NCBI GenBank assembly: GCA_934633985.1
Contig: CAKTYU010000005.1
Span: 62,001 to 126,000, forward strand
Direction: 5' to 3'
Length of the DNA stretch: 64,000 nt
Origin: an uncultured Clostridia bacterium
GTDB lineage: Bacteria > Bacillota > Clostridia > Christensenellales > CAG-138
This document shows positions 24,045-31,869 of the stretch, in pieces. A program made the position numbers and the translations under genes. The notes beneath the pieces were generated by a model. The model searched no databases, had not been told where the DNA came from, and worked only from the letters and a program-made list of their open reading frames with translations. Positions within the stretch are counted from its first letter, which is position 1. Each line of letters starts with the position of its first letter.

Positions 24045-24917
24045 TTAGAAGGCGGCTATCACAGCGCCCTCGTACTTTTCCTCCATGAACTTCCTTGCGG
24101 TGTCGCTCTGGAGGGCGGCAAGCAGCGCCTTGGTGCCGTCGTCGTTCTCGTGACCCTCCTTTACCACCAGCACGTTGGCGTAGGTGTCGGCGGCGATGGA
24201 GTCCTTATCCTCTATGGCAAGGGCGTCCTTTACCTTGAGGCCGGCCTGAATGGCGTAGTTGCCGTTGATGACCGCCGCGTCCACATCCTGAAGGGAGCGG
24301 GCCAGCTGGGCGGCCCCTATCTCCTTGATGCTGAGGTTCCTGGGGTTCTCGGCTATATCCAGCACGGTGGCGGTAAAGGTCACGCCCTCCTTGAGCTTGA
24401 TAAGGCCCTGGGCCTCCAGCAGCAGCAGTGCGCGGGCTTCGTTGGTGCCGTCGTTGGGTATGGCGATGGAGCCGCCGTCGGGTATGGCGGAGAGGTCAGA
24501 GGTCTTGCCTGCGTAGATGCCGAAGGGCTCATAGTGTACCTTGCCCACGGCTACCAGATGGGTGCCGTTCTCCTCGTTGAAGTTCTCGAGGTAAGGGGTG
24601 TGCTGGAAGTAGTTGGCGTCCAGATCCCCCTGCTCCAGGGCGGTGTTGGGCAGCACATAGTCGGTGAACTCTACAACCTCCAGGTCATAGCCCGCCGCCT
24701 TCAATTCATCCTTTACGGCGTTGAGTATCTCTGCGTGGGGGGTGACGGATGCGCCCACCTTGAGCTTGACGGGCTCCGCGGGGGCGGCGCTCTCGGTCTT
24801 TTCGGGGGCTGCGGTGTCTGCGGGCGCAGCGTCCGCGGGGTCAGCCGCAGGCTGGGCGCAGGCCGCGAAGGACAGCGCCAGTACAAGGGTCAGTACGATT
24901 GCGATCAGCTTTTTCAT
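24045..24917 (-). CDS. metQ: Methionine-binding lipoprotein MetQ
   Basis: A 290-residue substrate-binding lipoprotein (signal 'LVLALSFAAC', Cys at 20), followed by an Ala/Pro/Glu linker and the NlpA/MetQ fold: 'LKVGASVTPHAEIL', 'YVLPNTALEQGDLDANYFQHTPYL' and 'AIPNDGTNEARALLLLEAQGLI'. It delivers methionine to the MetNI transporter at the membrane. It is the last gene of the metN-metI-metQ operon, 61 bases after metI, with its own strong ribosome site. The family can bind D- or L-methionine. Confidence 0.93.
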   Translation of the reverse strand: MKKLIAIVLTLVLALSFAACAQPAADPADAAPADTAAPEKTESAAPAEPVKLKVGASVTPHAEILNAVKDELKAAGYDLEVVEFTDYVLPNTALEQGDLDANYFQHTPYLENFNEENGTHLVAVGKVHYEPFGIYAGKTSDLSAIPDGGSIAIPNDGTNEARALLLLEAQGLIKLKEGVTFTATVLDIAENPRNLSIKEIGAAQLARSLQDVDAAVINGNYAIQAGLKVKDALAIEDKDSIAADTYANVLVVKEGHENDDGTKALLAALQSDTARKFMEEKYEGAVIAAF

Positions 24918-24978
24918 TTTGTTTTCCTCCTGAAAAATTATAAAAATTTTTATATATCAAGCCTGACGGCTCAATTAT

Positions 24979-25641
24979 CTATCTTCTTCTCTTATCCGAC
25001 TTCACTACCAGCCTGTCGCCGATAAGCTGTATGAGCTGCACCAGCAGCACCAGCAGCACCACGGCTATCCACATCATGTCGGGCTGGAAGCGGTGGTAGC
25101 CGTAATTTATGGCTATGGCCCCAAGGCCGCCGCCCCCCAGCGCGCCTGCCATTGCGGAATAGGAAAGCACGGTGGTGGTGACTATCGCCGCGCCGTTCAG
25201 CAGCGACGGCGTGCTCTCCGGCAGCAGCACCCGGGCGACTATCTGAAGGGTCGAGGCGCCCATGCTCTCCGCCGCCTCTATAACGCCCCGGTCTACCTCC
25301 TTAAGCGACCCCTCCACCATGCGCCCCACATAGGGGGCCGCCGCTATCACCAGCGGGGGTATGACCGCCGTGGAGCCTATGGTGGTGCCCACCAGGAAGC
25401 GGGTGAGCCCCAGCACGCACACCATGAGTATGAGGAAAGGGACGGAGCGGAGTATGTTCACCGCTATGTCCAGCGTCCTGTAAAGCACCGGCCGGGGGCT
25501 TATGCCGTCCGGCGCGGAGGTGGTCAAAAGCACGCCTATGGGAAGGCCCAGCAGATAGGATATGGCGGTGGATACAAAGGTCATGTACAGGGTCTCCAGT
25601 ATGCCGTCGCCAAAGAGCTTAACGAGCTGCGGATCAAACAT
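24979..25641 (-). CDS. metI: Methionine ABC transporter permease MetI
   Basis: A 220-residue permease with five transmembrane helices and the EAA loop 'EVDRGVIEAAESMGASTLQIVARVLLPES', which contacts the ATPase. It overlaps metN by 8 bases, so the two are coupled. 'SYLLGLPIGVLL' and 'GALGGGGLGAIAINYGYHRF' are typical of the methionine permease family. The start has 'ggaggc' upstream. Confidence 0.93.
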   Translation of the reverse strand: MFDPQLVKLFGDGILETLYMTFVSTAISYLLGLPIGVLLTTSAPDGISPRPVLYRTLDIAVNILRSVPFLILMVCVLGLTRFLVGTTIGSTAVIPPLVIAAAPYVGRMVEGSLKEVDRGVIEAAESMGASTLQIVARVLLPESTPSLLNGAAIVTTTVLSYSAMAGALGGGGLGAIAINYGYHRFQPDMMWIAVVLLVLLVQLIQLIGDRLVVKSDKRRR

Positions 25642-26647
25642 GGTATGCCTCCTCCAAATACTGTACCCCGTGAAGATCGAGGTATTTTTTCATCTTGTCC
25701 CCGATGTCCCGGTTTTCCGGAAGCTGTATCAGGGTGTAGCCGTGCATCTTGCCCTCTATGGTCTTGGTGTCCGCGAAGAGTATGTTCACCGGCGCGCCGC
25801 ATTCCAGCACCATGTCGCATATTACCGGGCTGGAGGTCTGGGTGCCGTCGAATATTATGCGCAGGCACCTTTCCCCAAGCACCTCCTCGCCCAGCCTGCC
25901 GCTTGCGTAGAGCAGCTTCTTAGCTATGTCCGTCCGGGGGTTCATAAATATGTCGGATACCTCGCCCACCTCGGCTATCTGGCTGTGGTCGATTATGGCT
26001 ACCCTGTCGCATATCTCCTCTATCACGCTCATCTCATGGGTTATGACCACTATGGTTATGCCCATGGTGCGGTTTATCTCCTTGAGGAGCGAGAGTATCG
26101 CCCGGGTGGTGGTGGGGTCAAGGGCGGAGGTGGCCTCGTCGCAAAGCAGCACCTTTGGCCTTGGGGCCAGCGCCCGGGCTATGGCTACCCTCTGCTTCTG
26201 GCCGCCGGAGAGCTGGGCGGGATAGGCGTTTTCCCTGTTGTCCAGCTCGACGAGCTTTAAAAGCTCCCGCGCCCGCGCCCTGGCCTCCCTCCTGCTCACC
26301 CCCGCTATCTCCAGCGGGAAGCAGATATTTTCCAGCGCGGTCTTTTGCATCAGCAGGTTGAACTGCTGGAATATCATGCCTATGCCCCGCCTGGCGCTGA
26401 GCAGCTCCTTCTTGTTCAGCGCCCCCAGCTTTTTGCCGTCCACCGCCACGCTTCCCTCGCTGGGATGCTCAAGGTAGTTCATGCAGCGCACCAGCGTGCT
26501 CTTGCCCGCGCCGGAAAGGCCGATTATGCCGAATATCTCCCCCTCCCTTATGGAAAGGTCGATGTTCCTCAGGGCGGTAACGGCGTCCGCCTTCAGGCCG
26601 AAGGTCTTTGTCAGCCCCCTTATGGCTATCATTTCTCTTGCTTCCAT
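25634..26647 (-). CDS. metN: Methionine ABC transporter ATP-binding protein MetN
   Basis: A 337-residue ABC ATPase with Walker A 'GLSGAGKSTL', signature 'LSGGQKQRVAIARAL', Walker B 'VLLCDEATSALD' and the C-terminal NIL regulatory domain (about 255-337), which lets intracellular methionine inhibit the pump. Start ATG 26647 is chosen because 'gggggg' lies 7 bases upstream. The longer frame to 26683 overlaps the T-run of the leader terminator and would not be translated. First gene of metNIQ and preceded by the candidate attenuator leader. Confidence 0.93.
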   Translation of the reverse strand: MEAREMIAIRGLTKTFGLKADAVTALRNIDLSIREGEIFGIIGLSGAGKSTLVRCMNYLEHPSEGSVAVDGKKLGALNKKELLSARRGIGMIFQQFNLLMQKTALENICFPLEIAGVSRREARARARELLKLVELDNRENAYPAQLSGGQKQRVAIARALAPRPKVLLCDEATSALDPTTTRAILSLLKEINRTMGITIVVITHEMSVIEEICDRVAIIDHSQIAEVGEVSDIFMNPRTDIAKKLLYASGRLGEEVLGERCLRIIFDGTQTSSPVICDMVLECGAPVNILFADTKTIEGKMHGYTLIQLPENRDIGDKMKKYLDLHGVQYLEEAYHV

Positions 26648-26681
26648 TTGGTTCCCCCCATTTTTTAACGAGTATTGCATC

Positions 26682-26711
26682 AAAAAAGCCGCAAGCTCAC
26701 GCGCTTACGGC
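26682..26711 (-). terminator. Attenuator terminator in the metNIQ leader
   Basis: On the - strand GCCGTAAGC pairs with GCTTGCGGC (26688-26711, one G-U) and is followed at once by six T (26682-26687). It lies between the leader peptide and metN, 35 bases before the metN start. Its 5' arm (26701-26709) can pair instead with 26762-26770, near the end of the leader peptide gene. Confidence 0.82.
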
Positions 26712-26748
26712 CTATAATCTAAAATAACGCCTTTAACTGCAAAAGGCT

Positions 26749-26838
26749 TTATCGCAGGCAACGCAAGCGCTCTCCATGCCCGAGGGACATGGAGCAGCAC
26801 ATCATCATGCCGTACATAATAGCAGCGTTATTTATCAT
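26749..26838 (-). CDS. Methionine/cysteine-rich leader peptide of metNIQ
   Basis: A 29-codon reading frame starting MINNAAIMYGMMMCCSM, with six Met (five after the start, three of them in a row) and two adjacent Cys just after them, in a GC-rich, otherwise ordinary leader. 'aagggagag' lies upstream of ATG 26838. The start is about 55 bases after the predicted transcription start, and the stop is 38 bases before the terminator. A ribosome short of charged tRNA-Met would stall at the ATG run and leave 26762-26770 free to pair with the terminator's 5' arm. The peptide itself probably has no further function. Confidence 0.75.
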   Translation of the reverse strand: MINNAAIMYGMMMCCSMSLGHGERLRCLR

Positions 26839-26899
26839 ATATGCTCTCCCTTCCCCTTTGCATGGGCCGTCTGCCCTGCCGGAAATATCATTTTTCGGA

Positions 26900-26929
26900 A
26901 TCATAACATGGATAAGCGGTTTTTGTCAA
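26900..26929 (-). promoter_or_regulatory. Promoter of the metNIQ leader
   Basis: On the - strand TTGACA (26924-26929) and TATGAT (26900-26905) are separated by 18 bases, giving a start near 26893. No SAM riboswitch or T-box consensus is visible in the following leader. Confidence 0.78.
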
Positions 26930-26983
26930 CTGTTATTTTTATGGCAATTTTGCAATGCCCCGCTTTTTTCAGAAAGCTCCCCA

Positions 26984-27745
26984 TTATAGGCCGAAAAGCC
27001 GCTCTGCGTTTTCCTCCGCCGCTCTTTCCATCTCACCCTCGCTTACCCCCTTTATCTCCGCCATTTTGCGGCATATCGCGGGTATGCTGCCGGGGTCGTT
27101 CCTCTCCCCCCGGTGGGGCTCCGGCGCCATGTAGGGGCAGTCCGTCTCGGTGAGCAGCCTGTCCATGGGGGTGGCGGCGCAGGCCGCGGGGCCCTTTTTG
27201 TTGTTTTTGAAGGTCAGCGCCCCGCCGAAGGCTATGTATAGCCCAAGGGCGGCGCAGCGCTCCGCTATCTCCGCGCTGCCGGAAAAGCAGTGCATCACTC
27301 CCCTGAGCCTGCCGTTATAGCTCTCCAGCGCCTCCATGCAGTCCCCGTAAGCGTCCCTTACGTGCAGCGACACCGGCATATCCCGCTCTATGGCCATATC
27401 GAGCTGGCGGCGGAACAGCTCTATCTGCTTTTCCCGGTGGTAGGGCTTCCAGTAGTAGTCCAGCCCTATCTCCCCCAGCGCCACGCACTTGGGGTGGCGC
27501 AGGTATTTTTCCAGCGCGGCTATATCGCTTTCCGTATAGCTTTCCGCAAACTCGGGGTGAATTCCGAAGGCGAGGTATATGCCGTGGTTTTTCTCCGCAA
27601 GCTCCGCCGAGGCCTCAAAGCCCTTTGGGTCGCAGGATATCTCTATCACCTTGCCTATGCCCCTCTCCGGCAGCCCCTCTATAAGCTGCTGCCTGTCCCC
27701 GTCGAAGGCGCTGTCCGTCAGGTGGGCGTGGGTGTCTATGTACAT
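26984..27745 (-). CDS. tatD: TatD family metal-dependent deoxyribonuclease
   Basis: A 253-residue TIM-barrel hydrolase with 'DTHAHLTD' (the HxH metal site), 'GEIGLDYYW', 'SLHVRDAYGD', 'GVMHCFSGSAE' and 'TETDCPYMAPEPHRG'. TatD enzymes act as 3'-5' exonucleases in DNA repair and turnover. It begins directly after the gpsA stop, so they form an operon. The metN leader starts shortly after its end; no strong terminator is visible between them. Confidence 0.93.
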   Translation of the reverse strand: MYIDTHAHLTDSAFDGDRQQLIEGLPERGIGKVIEISCDPKGFEASAELAEKNHGIYLAFGIHPEFAESYTESDIAALEKYLRHPKCVALGEIGLDYYWKPYHREKQIELFRRQLDMAIERDMPVSLHVRDAYGDCMEALESYNGRLRGVMHCFSGSAEIAERCAALGLYIAFGGALTFKNNKKGPAACAATPMDRLLTETDCPYMAPEPHRGERNDPGSIPAICRKMAEIKGVSEGEMERAAEENAERLFGL

Positions 27746-28696
27746 CTAAAACTCCTTCTTTATGCTGCGGGTGAAAAGGGCGGTGAGCTCCTCCCTTGGG
27801 TCCGCGCCGCTGTACAGCACCTCATGCACCGCCCGGGAAATTGGCATATCCACGCCGTACCTATCGCAAAGCGACATCAGCGCCTCCACGGTATAGTAGC
27901 CCTCCGCAAGCTTGCCGTAGTTTTCCCCCCTTACGAAGGCCTCGCCGAAGGCGCGGTTGTGGCTGAATTCCGAAAACACCGTAGCCTGATAGTCCCCTAA
28001 GTGGCAGAGGCCGTATGCGGAATGCTCCACGCCGCCCATGGCGGCGATGAGCCGGGCCACCTCCCGGGTGCCGCGGGCCATGAGCGCCCCCTTGAGGTTG
28101 GTTAGCCCCATGCCGTCCAGTATGCCCGCCGCTATGCCTATTACGTTCTTGGCGGCGGCCCCCACCTCGTTGCCTATGAGGTCCCGGCCGTAATAGAAGC
28201 GTATGAGGCTGGAGCCGAACTGGGTAACGAGCCGCTCCTTGAGCTCCTCCGAGGTGCCGTCTATCACCATGCAGTTGGGTATGCCCGCCACGAACTCCTG
28301 AACGTGGCCGGGGCCTATCCAGACGGCCACCCCGCTTTGGGGCAGGTATTCAAGGGCTATTTCGGAGAGCCGCTTGCCGCTGCCCTGCTCTATGCCCTTC
28401 ATGCAAAGCACTATGTCCCCCCTGTAGCCGTGGCTGGCTATGTCCGCCGCCACCTGCCGGAAGGACTGGGCCCCCACGGATACCACTATAAGCTCCGCGC
28501 CCACCGCCTCCTCCATGCCGTATATGAGCTTAACGCTCTCCGGAAGCGTCACCGTGCCGTTGGTTCGGGTGCTTTCAAAGCGCTCCATGTGGGGGGAGCC
28601 CCGCCGCCCGTAAAGGCGTACCTCATGCCCCGCCCTGTCCAGATACCACGCTATGAACGAGCCCCAGCGCCCGCAGCCTATGACCGTTATCCTCAT
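27746..28696 (-). CDS. gpsA: Glycerol-3-phosphate dehydrogenase [NAD(P)+]
   Basis: A 316-residue dehydrogenase that reduces dihydroxyacetone phosphate to glycerol-3-phosphate for phospholipid synthesis. The N-terminal nucleotide-binding motif is 'VIGCGRWGSFIAWYLDRAG' (GxGxxG). The catalytic region 'GNEVGAAAKNVIGIAAGILDGM' carries the conserved lysine of the family. The usual 'GAKTEL'-like motif is replaced by 'MARGTREVARL', so the sequence is somewhat divergent. It is followed without a gap by tatD. Confidence 0.88.
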   Translation of the reverse strand: MRITVIGCGRWGSFIAWYLDRAGHEVRLYGRRGSPHMERFESTRTNGTVTLPESVKLIYGMEEAVGAELIVVSVGAQSFRQVAADIASHGYRGDIVLCMKGIEQGSGKRLSEIALEYLPQSGVAVWIGPGHVQEFVAGIPNCMVIDGTSEELKERLVTQFGSSLIRFYYGRDLIGNEVGAAAKNVIGIAAGILDGMGLTNLKGALMARGTREVARLIAAMGGVEHSAYGLCHLGDYQATVFSEFSHNRAFGEAFVRGENYGKLAEGYYTVEALMSLCDRYGVDMPISRAVHEVLYSGADPREELTALFTRSIKKEF

Positions 28697-28712
28697 GCAC
28701 TTTTTTCTTCCT

Positions 28713-30443
28713 TTACAAGTCTATTATCTGATAATTATAGAGGTTGGCGTATATGCCGCCCAACGCCATGAGCTCCCTGTGGCTGCCCCGCTCGGCTATG
28801 CCGGAGGGGGTGAGCACCACTATCTCGTTTGCGCTCTTTATGGTGGAGAGCCTGTGGGCAACGATTATGCAGGTGCGCCCCCTGGCAAGCTCGAAAAGCT
28901 CCTGCTGTATCTCCATCTCGGTCTGGTTATCCAGCGCGGAGGTGGCCTCGTCCAGTATGAGTATGCCGGGATCCTTCAGAAATACGCGGGCTATGGATAT
29001 GCGCTGCTTCTGCCCGCCGGAGAGCTTCACCCCCCGCTCGCCCACCTGGGTGTCGTAGCCCGCCTCCAGCGTCATAACGTGGTCGTGTATGCGCGCCTTT
29101 TTTGCGGCCTCTATGACCTCCTCCTCCGTGGCATCCAGCTTGCCGTAGCGTATGTTGTCCGCTATGCTGCCGTCAAAGAGGAACACGTCCTGGGCCACCA
29201 TGCCCACGTTGCGCCTGAGGGACGCCCTGGTAAACTCCCTTATGTCCGTGCCGCCTATGGTTATGCGCCCCTCCTCCGGGTCGTAAAAGCGGGGTATGAG
29301 GTTGCAGAGCGTGGTCTTGCCGCCGCCGGAGGGGCCCACAAGGGCCACGGTCTGCCCCGCGGGTATGCGGAGGTCGAGGTGCTTTATCACCCGCTCCGCC
29401 CCCTTGGCGTCGCTGTTTTTATACCTGAAGGACACGTCCTCAAAGGCTATGTCCCCTGTGAGCCTGCCCGCGTCCCTTGCGCCGGGTGGATCCTCCTCCG
29501 CAGGCTCGTCCATTATCTCCGTGAACCGCTTAAAGCCGGTGGCTCCCGCCTGAAGCTGCTCGAACATGTTGACGATCTTCCGCACGGGGGTAAAGAAGCT
29601 GGATACCATTAGCAGAAAGGCCGCGTACTCGCCGGCGTTTATGCTGCCCCTGAAGAAGAACAGCCCGCCGAAAAACAATATCGATATGTAGGCCACGTCC
29701 ATCAAAAGCTCCGCCTCGGTAAAGAACCGCGCCATGGCCCGGTAGTATTTGCTCCTTATGCCGGTGAACTGCCGGTTCAGCGCGTCAAAGAGACGTACCT
29801 CGTGATCCTCGCCGGTGTAGGCCCGGGATACCCTTACGCCTGATATGGCGGTGCCCACGTTGGCGTTTATCTCCCCCATCTTTACCCGGGTCTCCTGAGA
29901 GGCCCGGTTGAGGCCCAGCCGCGCCCGCGCGGTTATGAATACGGTGCAGGGCAGCACTATGAGGAGCAGGAGCGCAAGGGGGGCGCATATAGTGGAAAGC
30001 CACGCCACCGCCCCTATGAGCATCACCACGGACAGGAATATATCCTCCGGGCCGTGGTGGGCAAGCTCGGATATCTCCTGAAGATCGTTGGTCATGCGGC
30101 TCATCAGCACGCCGCTCTTGTTTTCGTCGAAAAAGCTTATGGGCAGCTTTTCCAGGTGGTCGAACATCTCCCGGCGCATATCCGCCTGTATCCGAACCCC
30201 CACGATATGCCCCCAATAGTCCACTATGAAGGTCATTCCCGCCTTTAAGAGGTATATGCCCAGCATAACGCAGCACCACAGCACCAGCCTGCCCATATCC
30301 CGCTCCGGCACATATACGTTGATTATGTCCTTTGCTATTATGGGATAAAACATATTGCACGCCGATATTATCAGCGCGCAAAGCATGTCCGTATAGAAGA
30401 GCCTTCTATGTGGCTTATAGTAAGAGGCAAACCTTTTGAGCAT
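28713..30443 (-). CDS. ABC-type exporter, fused membrane and ATPase domains
   Basis: A 576-residue half-transporter: six transmembrane helices in the first ~320 residues, then an ATPase with Walker A 'GPSGGGKTTL', signature 'LSGGQKQRISIARV', Walker B 'ILILDEATSALDN' and the switch histidine in 'VAHRLST'. Such proteins work as homodimers, exporting lipids, peptides or drugs, or as half of a heterodimer. Only one is present here, so a homodimer is likely. The substrate is unknown. It sits upstream of gpsA with a 16-base gap. Confidence 0.9.
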   Translation of the reverse strand: MLKRFASYYKPHRRLFYTDMLCALIISACNMFYPIIAKDIINVYVPERDMGRLVLWCCVMLGIYLLKAGMTFIVDYWGHIVGVRIQADMRREMFDHLEKLPISFFDENKSGVLMSRMTNDLQEISELAHHGPEDIFLSVVMLIGAVAWLSTICAPLALLLLIVLPCTVFITARARLGLNRASQETRVKMGEINANVGTAISGVRVSRAYTGEDHEVRLFDALNRQFTGIRSKYYRAMARFFTEAELLMDVAYISILFFGGLFFFRGSINAGEYAAFLLMVSSFFTPVRKIVNMFEQLQAGATGFKRFTEIMDEPAEEDPPGARDAGRLTGDIAFEDVSFRYKNSDAKGAERVIKHLDLRIPAGQTVALVGPSGGGKTTLCNLIPRFYDPEEGRITIGGTDIREFTRASLRRNVGMVAQDVFLFDGSIADNIRYGKLDATEEEVIEAAKKARIHDHVMTLEAGYDTQVGERGVKLSGGQKQRISIARVFLKDPGILILDEATSALDNQTEMEIQQELFELARGRTCIIVAHRLSTIKSANEIVVLTPSGIAERGSHRELMALGGIYANLYNYQIIDL

Positions 30444-30479
30444 ATCTCTCCCCCCGGGGGGCCTGAAAAGGGCCGCCCC

Positions 30480-31133
30480 TTACGCTACTATGTCTCCCTG
30501 ATGGGTTATGAGGCTGGCGTCGTATACCCCCTCCACCCGGAGGAACTTCTCCACGAAGCCGGTCTCGTTCTCCTTTAGGCGCAGCTCCATGGTCAGCTCT
30601 ATGCCGCCGGGGCGCACCACCTTGCTCTTCAGCCTGCCGCCGGGGAGCTGCCGGGTCATCTTGCGTATGGCGTCGCCTGCGGCCTCGCTGTAATGGATTA
30701 TCAAAAGATAGCTCTGTGCGCCGCCCTTGCCCTTTGCGCCGGATATGAGCAGCACGAATATGCCTATCATTATGCCCGCTATGACCGCCACGTCATAGAA
30801 CTTGGTGCCCACGGCGATGCCCTCGCCCACCGCCCAGAAGATAAAGGCGGTGTCCAGCGGGTCCTTTATGGCGGTGCGGTAGCGGACTATGGACAGCGCG
30901 CCCACCATGCCGAGGGAAAGCGTAAGGCTGTTGTTTATGAGCATGAGCATCAGCGACGTGACTACCGTCATCATTACCAGCGTCATGCCGTAGGTGCGGG
31001 AATACATGACCCCGCTGAAGGTCTTTTTATATATGAACCATACGTAAAGGCCCATGAGCAGGCCTACTATCAGCGTAAGGATAACCTGTACGGGGTTCAT
31101 GGTAATGGTCAAGAGATCGGAAAAGCTGGTCAT
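30480..31133 (-). CDS. DUF4956 family membrane protein
   Basis: A 217-residue protein with four transmembrane helices in the first ~125 residues and a soluble C-terminal domain resembling the one in MgtC/SapB-like proteins. The conserved stretch 'SLGMVGALSIVRYRTAIKDPLD' marks DUF4956. Its function is not known. It is the last of three adjacent - strand genes (CotH-like, VTC-like, DUF4956), an arrangement that recurs in other bacteria and points to joint action at the cell surface. It starts 9 bases after the VTC gene, with 'aggagga'. Confidence 0.85.
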   Translation of the reverse strand: MTSFSDLLTITMNPVQVILTLIVGLLMGLYVWFIYKKTFSGVMYSRTYGMTLVMMTVVTSLMLMLINNSLTLSLGMVGALSIVRYRTAIKDPLDTAFIFWAVGEGIAVGTKFYDVAVIAGIMIGIFVLLISGAKGKGGAQSYLLIIHYSEAAGDAIRKMTRQLPGGRLKSKVVRPGGIELTMELRLKENETGFVEKFLRVEGVYDASLITHQGDIVA

Positions 31134-31142
31134 GTGGTCCTC

Positions 31143-31868
31143 CTAAAATTCATACTTTCTGCATATACAGTATTTGCTCACGGCGCTGCGGGCGTGGGAA
31201 TCTATCTGCAATAGCTCCCTTATGTAGCTTGGCAGGTAGTTGTTGAACTTTATCTCCAGCACCATGTCGCCGTCGGTTATCACGGGGAAGGTGGGCTGGG
31301 CCATGTCGAACATGTCCGTCCCCCTGTAAGCGGTGCGTATGTCCTTATCGAAGGTTATGCGCACATCCTCCACGGGGTAGACGTATGCCTCCCTGGTATA
31401 ATCCACTATCACCCGGGGGCGGAGGCATTTTGTGGCGAACTCCGCGAACATCCGCCGGGCGAAGGGCTCCCTGCGGGAGAGGAGAAAGGCGTAGTCGCCC
31501 CTTATGAGGCTTTCGCACTCCCCGCGGCTAAGGCGTATGGACTGCTTGGCGATATAGCTGCCCTCCTTGTGCTTACATTCGAGCTTTATCACGTCGTCGC
31601 TGCCGTTGTACGCCCTTATGCGGAACTTGTCCCTCTCGTCCACGCCGGACAGCTTTTCCCAGAGGGCGTCGTCTGCGGGGCTGTCGAAATACAGGCTCCT
31701 TATAAAGTATTCCCCGCCGCTTTTCGCGGCGTTCTCGTCCTGCTGTATGCAGGAGCGCAGCCTTCGGGAGAGTATCTCATAGTCCCTTTGGTTTATGTAG
31801 TATTTCAGCTCGTGGCGGTACTGCACCGGCCGCTTTTTAGGCCGCGCCGGCCTTCTGGCCCTTTCCAT
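31143..31868 (-). CDS. VTC-domain (polyphosphate polymerase-like) protein
   Basis: A 241-residue protein of the VTC domain/CYTH-like tunnel fold: 'YRHELKYYI', 'RSLYFDSP', 'RIRAYN', 'KLECKHK', 'RPRVIVDYTREAY', 'RITFDKDIR', 'VLEIKF' and 'SKYCICR'. In yeast Vtc4 these basic and acidic residues line the tunnel that makes polyphosphate from ATP. Whether this bacterial protein makes polyphosphate is untested. It lies one base from the CotH-like gene and 9 bases from the DUF4956 gene. Confidence 0.88.
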   Translation of the reverse strand: MERARRPARPKKRPVQYRHELKYYINQRDYEILSRRLRSCIQQDENAAKSGGEYFIRSLYFDSPADDALWEKLSGVDERDKFRIRAYNGSDDVIKLECKHKEGSYIAKQSIRLSRGECESLIRGDYAFLLSRREPFARRMFAEFATKCLRPRVIVDYTREAYVYPVEDVRITFDKDIRTAYRGTDMFDMAQPTFPVITDGDMVLEIKFNNYLPSYIRELLQIDSHARSAVSKYCICRKYEF

Positions 31869-31869
31869 T

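Noticed and set aside
26690..26900. SAM riboswitch or T-box upstream of metN
   Set aside because: No S-box or T-box consensus sequences could be found; a leader peptide with attenuator explains the region better.
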